This document shows positions 53,750 through 62,605 of a stretch of 64,000 nucleotides of DNA, one piece after another. The stretch comes from Dysgonomonadaceae bacterium zrk40 (GTDB taxonomy: Bacteria; Bacteroidota; Bacteroidia; Bacteroidales; Dysgonomonadaceae): contig CP070276.1 of NCBI GenBank assembly GCA_016916535.1, positions 930,001-994,000 of the forward strand, read 5' to 3'. The position numbers were made by a program, and so were the translations under genes. How positions within the stretch are numbered: position 1 is the stretch's first letter; every line of letters starts with the position of its first letter. The notes under the pieces are model-generated. The model made no database searches and had not been told where the DNA came from. It was given only the letters and a program-made list of their open reading frames with translations.

Positions 53750-56700
53750 ATGAAACGTAGAAATTGTATTCCATCAAGAGGGCTGTTCACACTCCTGCTG
53801 AGCGTGATGACCCTGTCTCTGTTTGCACAGAATCTCACCGTGCGGGGTACGGTGACCGACAATCGACAAGAACAGGTGATCGGTGCGACCATCATCCTGG
53901 AGGGAGATGCGTCACGCGGTACGGTCACCGATATTGACGGCAACTATATATTGCCCAATATTCCATCTAACGCAACACTGCAGTTCAGCTATGTGGGCAT
54001 GGTAACACAGAGTGTACCGGTGAACGGGCGCACCACTATCAACGTGGTGATGAACGAGGATTCCGAGATGTTGAGCGAGGTAGTGGTGACCGCCCTGGGC
54101 ATCACCAAGCAAGCCCGTTCGGTTGGTTATGCCACCTCGAGTGTCTCCACCACAGAGATTGAACGGGTGAATGCCATCAACCCAATTACCGCCCTGCAGG
54201 GCAAGGTAGCGGGTCTGGACATCAACCTGACCGGTGCTTCGGGAGTCACCTCCAGTTCTTCCATCACCATCCGTGGTGCTAAATCGATCGACAAGAACAA
54301 CTCCCCCATCTTCGTAGTCGACGGTATGATCATCCAGGAGCCGCTGCGTGGTGCATTGGACGGCACCGACTGGGGATCACAGCTGAAGAACCTCAACCCG
54401 GCCGATTACGAGAGTGTCACCGTGCTGAAGGGGGCTGCCGCCACCGCACTCTACGGATCACGTGGAGCCAACGGCGCCATTGTGATCAAGTCGAAAGGTG
54501 GTCGTTACGGCAAGCAGGGACTGGGTGTGGAAATCTCCCAGATTTTGGAAACCACTGACATCTACAAGTCTCCCATCGAACTGCAGAACGTCTATGGTGC
54601 TGGCGCACCCGGTAACGGATACGAAGGGGGCTTCCTTGCCGACGGTTCGTTGCAGCGCACAGCCGCGAGCTTTGGTCCGAAGATGGATGGATCGATGATT
54701 AACCAGTATCTGCCGCACGGTCAGGCCACACCCTTTGTGGCTCATCCCGACAACTGGAAATCGCTCTATCAGGCTGGACTGAACAGCACCACCAACGTTG
54801 CAATCAACGGTGGCGGTGAGAAATCCTCCTTCCGCCTCTCCTATTCATTTACCGACAACAACGGTGTATTCAAGCGGAACAAGTTCAGCCGTCATGCAAT
54901 ATCCTTCCGGGGGCTAACCGAATTAAACGATGTCTTCTCACTGGAGGCTGGTGTCAACTATGCCTTCTCACGCGCACAGAACGGTGCCAACCAGGGAGGA
55001 TGGAACTGGGGCGGCAACCTTGGGATGATGACCACCTACTACACACCCCGTAACATGGATGTAGCTGCATACGAAGATCTCTATCGTGATCCGGAAACAA
55101 AAGCAGTGGAGACCGACAGCCCCTGGGGCACTCTGAGGGGATATCTCCACAACCGTGATATGAACCTGGACCAGCGGTCTGAGAACTCAATGCTGAGCAA
55201 CCTGACACTCAGGGCCAAGATCGCCCCCAAGCTGACGGCCAGCATCCAGGGCAACTACAACTACTACGGTATCTCCACCATGTGGCAATCCTACGGACAG
55301 GGTGCCAACTACGGACCTACAGGCAGCGGCGGTTATGGCCGTGGCGGCAACAACTCAGGCTCCTACAACTTCCTCGGGATGTTGCAGAGCATGAACAATG
55401 AATTGCAGCTTGGTGATGAGACCATCACGATCGACGGCATCCTGGCCGCAGAATTGTATGGCAACACCGAGTCCCACTCCTGGAACAAGAGTACCAACGG
55501 TGGTCTGGTTTCACCTGCCGTGTTTGCCTTCTCCAACTCAGTGAACAGGATCACCCCGAACTTCGACTACACGCCACGCAACAACCAGGCGTTCGGTCTC
55601 TCGGCCATCCTCAACTTCGCCTGGAGGGACCAGCTCTTCCTCGAGCTCACCGGCCGTAACGACTGGCTCTCCACCCTCACCTACCCCTCGTACATGTCTA
55701 CAGGGATGAACAACTACACCGTGTTTTACCCCTCGGCCAACGCCTCCTGGGTCTTCAGCGACACTTTTGAGGTGCCTGAATGGCTCTCCTACGGTAAGCT
55801 GCGCGCATCCCTCTCACGAGTGGGTATGGGCACTTCCGCTTATTACACCACCCGCGGTTTCGGTGTCTTCTCGCAGAGTGCACAATATGACCCCAACAGG
55901 GAGAGCGTACTGATTGCCAACCCCAACCTGGGAACGGCATGGAACAACGACCTGAAGCCTGAGGTACAACAGTCCATCGAATTAGGTACCGACCTGCGCT
56001 TCTTTGACGAGCGGTTCAACATCGACTTCGCTTACTACAAGACCAACACCCGCAACCAGATTCTTACGGTAGCTGCTGTTACCGAAGCCGGAGCCAGCAA
56101 CCAGCTGATCAATGCCGGTAATATTCAGAACCAGGGTATTGAGCTATCTCTGGAAGCAACACCTCTACGTACGGCCGACTTACGCTGGACGGTGGGAAGC
56201 AACTTCTCACTCAACAGGGGCAAGATCATCGAACTGCACGAAAATGTGAAGGAGTGGCAGCTGATGGGTCAGTACGACGGTGGCCCCGAAATCTGGGCCT
56301 ACGAAGGGGGTAAATTTGGTGTGCTCACAACCGCCTACAACAACCCCTACGGAGCTGCTATCGCACGTTTCAACAACGAGGCAGACCCCTCAGACCCCAG
56401 AAACGGTAAGCCACTGATCTCCTACTGGGGAGCTGCAGGCAGTCCCACCAGCGTACCGGTATATGGCTATACCACCAATTACGACAAGGGGGTACCCGAC
56501 AGGGTGGAACTGGGCAAGGTGGAACCCGATTTCCTGCTTAGCTTCAACACCTCCTTCTCCTACAAAAGCTTCGACTTCTACGCACTGGTCGACGGCCGCG
56601 TGGGTGGTAACTTCTTCTCGAACACATACAAGTACGCCTCCTCCATGGGTACCCTTCAGTCATCGCTCTACGGACGAGACATGGAAAACGGTGGCTGGCA

Positions 56701-57172
56701 GCGTACCAACTACAAGGGTGAGGAGGTATACGATGTCTATCCGCTGGATGGAGTATTTGACGAAGGCGCTACCGCGCCGCTCGCAAGCGACCCCAACACA
56801 CGGATTGATGTAAGTGGTCTCACCTATAAGGAGGGACTTGAAAAAGGTATCCGTCCGATGCCTGCAGGTGCTTTTTATTACTACAACCTGGGCTGGGGCA
56901 TGCCGGGCGAACTGGGTATCCAGGACAACACCTGGTTCTCGCTGCGCGAAATCACTATCGGATACCGACTGCCGGAGAGCATCCTGAACAAGCTTGGTGC
57001 CAATTATTTCCGCATCGGTCTCACCGGCCGCAACCTGGGATACCTGGTAAACAAATTGACCGACGGACTCAACCCCGCTTCCATCTCGAACAACAACCCG
57101 TTGACCCCGATGGATATCGGTACCGTACCTTTTTCCCGTACTTATGCCATAAACTTTACCCTCAGATTCTAA
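53750..57172 (+). CDS. SusC/RagA-family TonB-dependent outer membrane transporter (first copy)
   Basis: About 1140 residues from the ATG at 53750 (MKRRNCIPSRG). The frame is open from 53600, but a promoter overlaps that region, and the paralog at 59382 starts with the same sequence. Signal peptide 1-26 (LSLFAQ), then a CarboxypepD_reg-like domain (about 28-110, GATIILEGDASRGTVTDIDG), the plug (about 115-235, EVVVTALGITKQARSVGYA) and a 22-strand barrel ending in an aromatic Phe (FTLRF). With its SusD partner 13 bases downstream it forms the lidded import complex for glycans or peptides. The substrate cannot be read from the sequence. No sigma/anti-sigma pair or hybrid sensor is adjacent. Confidence 0.93.
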   Translation: MKRRNCIPSRGLFTLLLSVMTLSLFAQNLTVRGTVTDNRQEQVIGATIILEGDASRGTVTDIDGNYILPNIPSNATLQFSYVGMVTQSVPVNGRTTINVVMNEDSEMLSEVVVTALGITKQARSVGYATSSVSTTEIERVNAINPITALQGKVAGLDINLTGASGVTSSSSITIRGAKSIDKNNSPIFVVDGMIIQEPLRGALDGTDWGSQLKNLNPADYESVTVLKGAAATALYGSRGANGAIVIKSKGGRYGKQGLGVEISQILETTDIYKSPIELQNVYGAGAPGNGYEGGFLADGSLQRTAASFGPKMDGSMINQYLPHGQATPFVAHPDNWKSLYQAGLNSTTNVAINGGGEKSSFRLSYSFTDNNGVFKRNKFSRHAISFRGLTELNDVFSLEAGVNYAFSRAQNGANQGGWNWGGNLGMMTTYYTPRNMDVAAYEDLYRDPETKAVETDSPWGTLRGYLHNRDMNLDQRSENSMLSNLTLRAKIAPKLTASIQGNYNYYGISTMWQSYGQGANYGPTGSGGYGRGGNNSGSYNFLGMLQSMNNELQLGDETITIDGILAAELYGNTESHSWNKSTNGGLVSPAVFAFSNSVNRITPNFDYTPRNNQAFGLSAILNFAWRDQLFLELTGRNDWLSTLTYPSYMSTGMNNYTVFYPSANASWVFSDTFEVPEWLSYGKLRASLSRVGMGTSAYYTTRGFGVFSQSAQYDPNRESVLIANPNLGTAWNNDLKPEVQQSIELGTDLRFFDERFNIDFAYYKTNTRNQILTVAAVTEAGASNQLINAGNIQNQGIELSLEATPLRTADLRWTVGSNFSLNRGKIIELHENVKEWQLMGQYDGGPEIWAYEGGKFGVLTTAYNNPYGAAIARFNNEADPSDPRNGKPLISYWGAAGSPTSVPVYGYTTNYDKGVPDRVELGKVEPDFLLSFNTSFSYKSFDFYALVDGRVGGNFFSNTYKYASSMGTLQSSLYGRDMENGGWQRTNYKGEEVYDVYPLDGVFDEGATAPLASDPNTRIDVSGLTYKEGLEKGIRPMPAGAFYYYNLGWGMPGELGIQDNTWFSLREITIGYRLPESILNKLGANYFRIGLTGRNLGYLVNKLTDGLNPASISNNNPLTPMDIGTVPFSRTYAINFTLRF

Positions 57173-57185
57173 CATTTCATACATT

Positions 57186-59033
57186 ATGAACAAGATAAAA
57201 TATCTCATACTGGGAATTGCATCCCTCCTACTCTTCTCGGGATGCCTGGAGGATTATCAGGAGCTGAACACCAATCCGGAACTGCTGGGAACAGTTGATC
57301 CCAGAAACGCCTTCAGCGGAGCCACCGAAAACTGGAACAACTCACAGCGCCATCATCTCACCGGCAAATATAGCGGCGTGATGCAGCTGATGCAATACAT
57401 CGTGGGCAGCGGCGGAGCCTCTGCCGGCATCTATGTCAACCCGAACGGCACCTCCCGCCCTTCTCCCTACACTCCCTACTACAGCGACTACTTCGGCCAG
57501 ATTGGCCTGAGGCTGCGTTACCTTGTGAACACGGTCATTCCCCTGAATCCCGAAAAAGAACGGTATCAGGATGTGGCCGCCATTGCAACCATGCTGGAGA
57601 CCTACCAGGCCTGGCTGATGTTTGACGTGAACGGAGCTGCCCCCTACACTGAAGGTCTCAAGCTGGCCAGCGAAGGGATCGCCACTCCGCGATATGACCT
57701 CTATCAGGAGGATATCAACGGCAATCCTCTCTACAAGGTGTTCGACGAAAAAGTAAAGGAGAGTGTGGCACAGTTGCAGGGCTCCGATGAAAGCCAGTAC
57801 AACCTTGGCAGAAATGATTTCTTCTACGGAGGTGATGTGGCCAACTGGATCCGTTTCGGCAACACACTTCGTATCAAGATGGCCCAGCGACTGGAGAAAG
57901 CTGACAACTCCTTCTACAACAGCGTGATCACCGAAGTGCTGGCCCATGCCGGCGGCATCATCGTCTCGCACGAACAGTCAGCGGTTTACCATCACCCCAA
58001 TGAACACAACAATAACACCGACGACATGCAGGGGTTAACCAACAACTATGTGGCCTCACGTGCATTGGTGAACTATCTGAAGGCATACGATGATCCTCGA
58101 TTGCCCATCCTGGTGCGTAGAAACGGCTTCGGATACGGAAACAACAACGCCGAGAATGATGCGGTTTTTGCAACGCTGGAGAAGTACTACCCCGACTATG
58201 CCACCCAATTCGCACAATGGACGGACCGCTATACCGGCATGGCAGCCAACCCCGACAGCACCAACAGCCTATGGTCGACCAATGCCTATTTCACCATTCC
58301 CTATGTGGATGATGAGGGTGTGGATCAGACCATGACGGTACGCAACAACAGCCAGATCGAGAGTCGCTTTTACGTGAAAAACGGCGGCAAGGTAAGCAAC
58401 ACCCTGGGTGTGCGTGACAAAGAAGATCAGGCCCTTTATGATGTTTCACAAGATGAAATCACCCTCTTCACCCCACTAATCACCTACCCGGAAGTATGCT
58501 TCATGATGGCTGAGATTGCCCTGAAGAAAGGTAGCTCCGTGGGTGGCAAGAGCGACCTGAACTGGTATCGTGAAGGCATCCGTGCCTCAATGGAGCAGTA
58601 CCAAAACTGGGCTGAGGCGATGGCTGTTCCCTCCGCGATGAACGAGAACAGTGACAACTACAACCCCATCACTACGGCGAAAATTGATGCCTACCTGGCT
58701 CAGCCGGAGTTCCAGAGCGTATCAATGGCAAAGATTGCCTCTCAGCAGTGGGTCAATCTCTTCATGCGTCCCGAGGAGGCGTGGGCTTCCTGGAAACGCA
58801 CCGGGCTTCCGGCGTTCAAGGCGCAGCCGGAACCGGTTGATGGCATAGCTTATTTTGAAGAGATCAAGACCGGTGGCGACGGGTTGGTCATTCCCAGAAG
58901 AAATGTGCTGCCAACACCCAACACCGCAAACGTGGATAACTTCAACGCAGCGGTTGAAGCTCTCAAAACAGACCCCAACTACGGTACAGCTGTTGACAGA
59001 ACCGAAGGGCGTATCTGGTGGGACAAACCCTGA
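57186..59033 (+). CDS. SusD/RagB-family surface lipoprotein (SusD-like_2 type, first copy)
   Basis: 615 residues with a lipoprotein signal and lipid Cys20 (LLLFSGC). The DYQELNTNPELL opening, the IATMLETYQAWLMFDVNGAAPYTE helix pair and the C-terminal PEEAWASWKRTGLPAF and RRNVLPTPNT stretches fit the SusD-like_2 subgroup, with TPR helices that dock on SusC. The protein closes the top of the SusC barrel and captures ligand at the cell surface. It is translated 13 bases after the SusC stop. A terminator follows, so this pair forms a complete transcription unit. Confidence 0.92.
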   Translation: MNKIKYLILGIASLLLFSGCLEDYQELNTNPELLGTVDPRNAFSGATENWNNSQRHHLTGKYSGVMQLMQYIVGSGGASAGIYVNPNGTSRPSPYTPYYSDYFGQIGLRLRYLVNTVIPLNPEKERYQDVAAIATMLETYQAWLMFDVNGAAPYTEGLKLASEGIATPRYDLYQEDINGNPLYKVFDEKVKESVAQLQGSDESQYNLGRNDFFYGGDVANWIRFGNTLRIKMAQRLEKADNSFYNSVITEVLAHAGGIIVSHEQSAVYHHPNEHNNNTDDMQGLTNNYVASRALVNYLKAYDDPRLPILVRRNGFGYGNNNAENDAVFATLEKYYPDYATQFAQWTDRYTGMAANPDSTNSLWSTNAYFTIPYVDDEGVDQTMTVRNNSQIESRFYVKNGGKVSNTLGVRDKEDQALYDVSQDEITLFTPLITYPEVCFMMAEIALKKGSSVGGKSDLNWYREGIRASMEQYQNWAEAMAVPSAMNENSDNYNPITTAKIDAYLAQPEFQSVSMAKIASQQWVNLFMRPEEAWASWKRTGLPAFKAQPEPVDGIAYFEEIKTGGDGLVIPRRNVLPTPNTANVDNFNAAVEALKTDPNYGTAVDRTEGRIWWDKP

Positions 59034-59059
59034 TATTGAAAGATTTCAACGAGAAGAAA

Positions 59060-59089
59060 AAAGAGAGGTCGACCAGCCTCTCTTTTTTT
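59060..59089 (+). terminator. Intrinsic terminator of the first SusC/SusD pair
   Basis: AAAGAGAGG (59060-59068) pairs with CCTCTCTTT (59077-59085) around an 8-base loop and runs into a U-tract. Confidence 0.9.
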
Positions 59090-59228
59090 GTGTCAAAAAA
59101 GTTCATGTTGTTAAAAAAATTACAAGGATTTACAACCAAGATGGACCAAATGAACTTTAGAACAGTACAATATAGTTGAGGATGCCAATGTCATCACAAC
59201 GTTATTTCATATTCTAATTAAAAATGAG

Positions 59229-59237
59229 TACATTTGC
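59229..59237 (+). promoter_or_regulatory. Bacteroides-type -7 element of the second SusC/SusD pair
   Basis: TACATTTGC matches TAnnTTTGC. No good TTTG box lies 20 bases upstream. The leader to the chosen ATG is about 140 bases, the same as for the first pair. Confidence 0.55.
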
Positions 59238-59381
59238 AACTTATTTTAAATTATGAGAACCATATCTGTATTATTATCTTTATTCATCCACGTTTAATCA
59301 CATAAGATATCATGTTGTTAAAAGTTATCAGAGAGTAAAAATACTATTATGAAAATCAGTAAAATTATCAAACAAAAAAAG

Positions 59382-62300
59382 ATGAAAGGTAGAAATTGTT
59401 TTACAAGCAGAGGGATATTCATGCTGTTGTTCGGCATGCTATCCGTTACCCTCTTTGCCCAGAATCTCACTGTCAGAGGTACAGTGACAGATGAAAGCGG
59501 GATGACCGTGATCGGAGCCACCATCATTGTGGAAGGAGATGCAAGCAGGGGAACTGTGACAGACATCGACGGGAACTACACACTTGAAGGCGTCCAACCA
59601 AACGGATCCCTGCGCATCAGCTATGTGGGTATGAAATCCCAGGTCATCCCGGTAAACGGAAGAGAAATAATCAACGTAGTACTCCTATCCGACACCGAAC
59701 TGTTGGATGAGCTGGTAGTAGTGGGTTTCGGCACACAGCGAAAAGAGAACTTAACCGGAGCGGTATCTGCGGTCAGCGCAGATGATCTGACCGCACGCCC
59801 TGTGAACAATGTTGTGGAAGCATTGCAGGGTATTGTACCGGGTATGAATATCACCACCGGTGCAAACGGTGGTGCTTTAAATGCAACACAACGTTTTAAC
59901 ATTCGTGGGATAGGTACCATCGGAACAGGTTCGAGCGTATCTCCGCTGGTGTTGATCGACGGGATGGAGGGAGACATGAATACCCTCAATCCGAACGACA
60001 TAGAGAACATCTCGGTATTGAAAGATGCAGCAGCCTCTTCCATATACGGTTCACGCGCTCCCGGAGGTGTTATTCTGATCACCACGAAGAAGGGTAAAAG
60101 TGGAAAACCAAGTATCAACTACAACAATAGCTTCCGCTTTCTATCGCCACTAAATATGCCGGAGATGGCTGACTCCTATAACTTTGCCCTGGCAGTGAAC
60201 GACCAGCTGGGAAATGGTGGTCAGGCCCCCATGTACAGTGAAAACAAACTGCAGCAGATACTGGATTTTCAACAGGGCAAATCGACCCAGTTCATGTGGG
60301 AAAGAGGCGGACGATGGAACTCATTTGATGACCCCGAGAGACAGGACATCATGCCCGCAGGGAATACAGATTGGCTCAAAACACATTTCGGCAACAGTTT
60401 CACCCAGGAACATGCCTTGAGCATCAACGGTGGCAACGATGTGAGCCAATATTATTTCTCCGGCAATTATCTCGATCAGGGAGGATTGCTCAATTATGGT
60501 GATGACAGTAAAAAGAGATACACTGTAACGGCCAGATTGAACAGCCAACTGAGTGACTGGCTGGAGATGGGTTATACAGCTCGTTTTTCAAGATCTGACT
60601 ATCAGGCACCCTCCTTCACCGGCGGTGATGACATCAGTTGGAACGTCTTTTACTTCGACCTGATTCGTTACTGGCCGGTTATTCCGGTGAAGGATCCCAA
60701 CGGATACTATACCGCAGAGTCGAAAGTATACCAGATTCAGGACGGCGGCCACGAGAAGATACAGAACGATGTCTTCACGCAGCAGCTCTCCTTCCGCTTT
60801 GAACCCGTTGAAAAATGGATAACAAACGTGGAGTTAAACTACAAGACCGGAAATTACTTCAGACATCGTGATTGGCAGACAGCATACGCTTATGACGTAG
60901 ACGAAATTCCCTACGCAATCGCCAATCAGACAACCGGTGTGAACGAATACGCCTACAAAAGTAACTTCTTCAATCCCAATATCTATTCGGAATACAGCAG
61001 GGAACTGGGAGAAGGACATAACATCAAGGGGATGGCCGGCTTTCAGGCGGAGCTTTACACCGATCGCAATCTTTCAGGATCACAGGACAACATAGCAGCG
61101 GGAATCCCCACTCTGAATACCACTACCACAAATGCCAGAACAGGTGGCGGTTACGGGCACTGGGCGACAGCAGGTTATTTCGGACGTGTCAATTATGATT
61201 ACAAGGGTCGATATCTGCTGGAGGCAAACCTGCGGTATGACGGCACTTCACGGTTCCTGGAAGATCAACGATGGAACCTGTTCCCTTCCTTTTCTGCCGG
61301 CTGGAACGTAGCCAGGGAAGACTTCTTTGAAGATTACACCGACATCATCAGCAACCTCAAACCGAGGGTTTCCTGGGGGCAACTAGGAAACCAAAATACC
61401 GATAACTGGTATCCATTCTACAGGGTAATTGGCAGGGGTAATGCCAACGGAGGATGGCTGCTTGACGGCAAAAGGCCCAATACGGCATGGGAATCTTCAC
61501 TTGTTTCAGCGTTGCTCACATGGGAGAAAACAGAGACATTGAATGTTGGGGTTGACCTTTCCATGTTTCGCAATAGGTTCAATGCCACCTTCGATTGGTT
61601 CCAACGTAAGTCAATTGACATGGTGGGACCAGCACCTGAGTTACCACATATTCTCGGCATTGCCACACCGCGTGTCAACAACCTGGATATGAAATCTAAA
61701 GGATGGGAATTGCAATTGATCTGGCGCGATATGATCGAAGAGTTCCGTTATGGAGCAAGCCTGAGCCTTTCGGACAATACCGTCACGATTGACAGATACC
61801 CGAACGAATCCAAATCGCTCTCTACTTATTACCCGGGAGCGATGATTGGTGACATCTGGGGATACGAAACGATTGGTATTGCACAGACAAATGAAGAGAT
61901 GCAATCTCACCTGAGCTCGATGCAGAATGGTGCTCAGAGTGCCCTGGGTTCAAACTGGGGTGCGGGTGACATCATGTACAGAGATCTCAACGGCGACGGC
62001 AAAATTGACGGAGGAAGAAATACCGTTGAAGATTCGGGTGACCGCAGAATTATCGGGAACTCCAATCCGCGTTATAACTTTGGACTGAACATGGATGCAG
62101 CTTACAAGGGTTTTGACCTGAAGCTCTTCTTCCAGGGTACACTGAAAAGAGATTACATGCCAGGCAGTGGCACCACTCTCTTCTGGGGTGCGGTGGGTTA
62201 TTGGCAGACCAACTTCTTTGAACCACATCTTGACTATTTCAGGCCGGCCGACACCAAAAGTCCGCTGGGGCCTAACCTTGATGCCTATTATCCCAGACCA

Positions 62301-62576
62301 CTTGAAAACGGACGTAACCGTGTCAGTCAGACACGCTTCCTGCAAAATGCAGCCTATGCACGTCTTAAGAATGTCACACTGGGTTACACACTCCCTGAAA
62401 ATATTACCGGTCGTTTCGCGGTGAATAACCTTCGTCTTTTCGTTTCAGGTGAGAACCTCTTCACCCTTACAGGCTTGAAGATCTACGACCCTGAAACAGC
62501 AGGTATTGGAGGTTGGGACGGAGCTACTTACCCTCTCTCTAAAAGCCTTTCAGTAGGCCTTAATGTAACGCTCTAA
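59382..62576 (+). CDS. SusC/RagA-family TonB-dependent outer membrane transporter (second copy)
   Basis: About 1064 residues from the ATG at 59382 (MKGRNCFTSRG); the open frame begins 11 codons earlier. The bases around this ATG (AAACAAAAAAAGATGAAAGG) match those of the first copy. Signal peptide 1-26, CarboxypepD_reg-like domain (about 28-110), plug with LVVVGFGTQRKENLTGAVSA (about 110-130) and a barrel ending SLSVGLNVTL. The first 100 residues agree with the first copy at 66 positions in my manual count, including a 16-residue identical block, while the barrels are clearly different. It is paired with the SusD gene 29 bases downstream. The substrate is unknown. Confidence 0.93.
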   Translation: MKGRNCFTSRGIFMLLFGMLSVTLFAQNLTVRGTVTDESGMTVIGATIIVEGDASRGTVTDIDGNYTLEGVQPNGSLRISYVGMKSQVIPVNGREIINVVLLSDTELLDELVVVGFGTQRKENLTGAVSAVSADDLTARPVNNVVEALQGIVPGMNITTGANGGALNATQRFNIRGIGTIGTGSSVSPLVLIDGMEGDMNTLNPNDIENISVLKDAAASSIYGSRAPGGVILITTKKGKSGKPSINYNNSFRFLSPLNMPEMADSYNFALAVNDQLGNGGQAPMYSENKLQQILDFQQGKSTQFMWERGGRWNSFDDPERQDIMPAGNTDWLKTHFGNSFTQEHALSINGGNDVSQYYFSGNYLDQGGLLNYGDDSKKRYTVTARLNSQLSDWLEMGYTARFSRSDYQAPSFTGGDDISWNVFYFDLIRYWPVIPVKDPNGYYTAESKVYQIQDGGHEKIQNDVFTQQLSFRFEPVEKWITNVELNYKTGNYFRHRDWQTAYAYDVDEIPYAIANQTTGVNEYAYKSNFFNPNIYSEYSRELGEGHNIKGMAGFQAELYTDRNLSGSQDNIAAGIPTLNTTTTNARTGGGYGHWATAGYFGRVNYDYKGRYLLEANLRYDGTSRFLEDQRWNLFPSFSAGWNVAREDFFEDYTDIISNLKPRVSWGQLGNQNTDNWYPFYRVIGRGNANGGWLLDGKRPNTAWESSLVSALLTWEKTETLNVGVDLSMFRNRFNATFDWFQRKSIDMVGPAPELPHILGIATPRVNNLDMKSKGWELQLIWRDMIEEFRYGASLSLSDNTVTIDRYPNESKSLSTYYPGAMIGDIWGYETIGIAQTNEEMQSHLSSMQNGAQSALGSNWGAGDIMYRDLNGDGKIDGGRNTVEDSGDRRIIGNSNPRYNFGLNMDAAYKGFDLKLFFQGTLKRDYMPGSGTTLFWGAVGYWQTNFFEPHLDYFRPADTKSPLGPNLDAYYPRPLENGRNRVSQTRFLQNAAYARLKNVTLGYTLPENITGRFAVNNLRLFVSGENLFTLTGLKIYDPETAGIGGWDGATYPLSKSLSVGLNVTL

Positions 62577-62605
62577 TGCATTTCCAATTAATAAAATTAG
62601 ATTTT

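Larger units (their letters stand above)
59034..59381 (+). other. Intergenic region before the second SusC gene
   Basis: 348 bases after moving the SusC start to 59382. It holds the terminator of the first pair, the -7 element of the second, and a leader of about 140 bases. The 13-base string CATGTTGTTAAAA occurs twice, at 59104 and 59311, flanking the promoter. Confidence 0.6.

Noticed and set aside
59104-59323. The 13-base direct repeat CATGTTGTTAAAA as ends of an insertion
   Set aside because: The sequence between the copies contains no transposase and only promoter-like DNA. In AT-rich DNA such a match can be chance.
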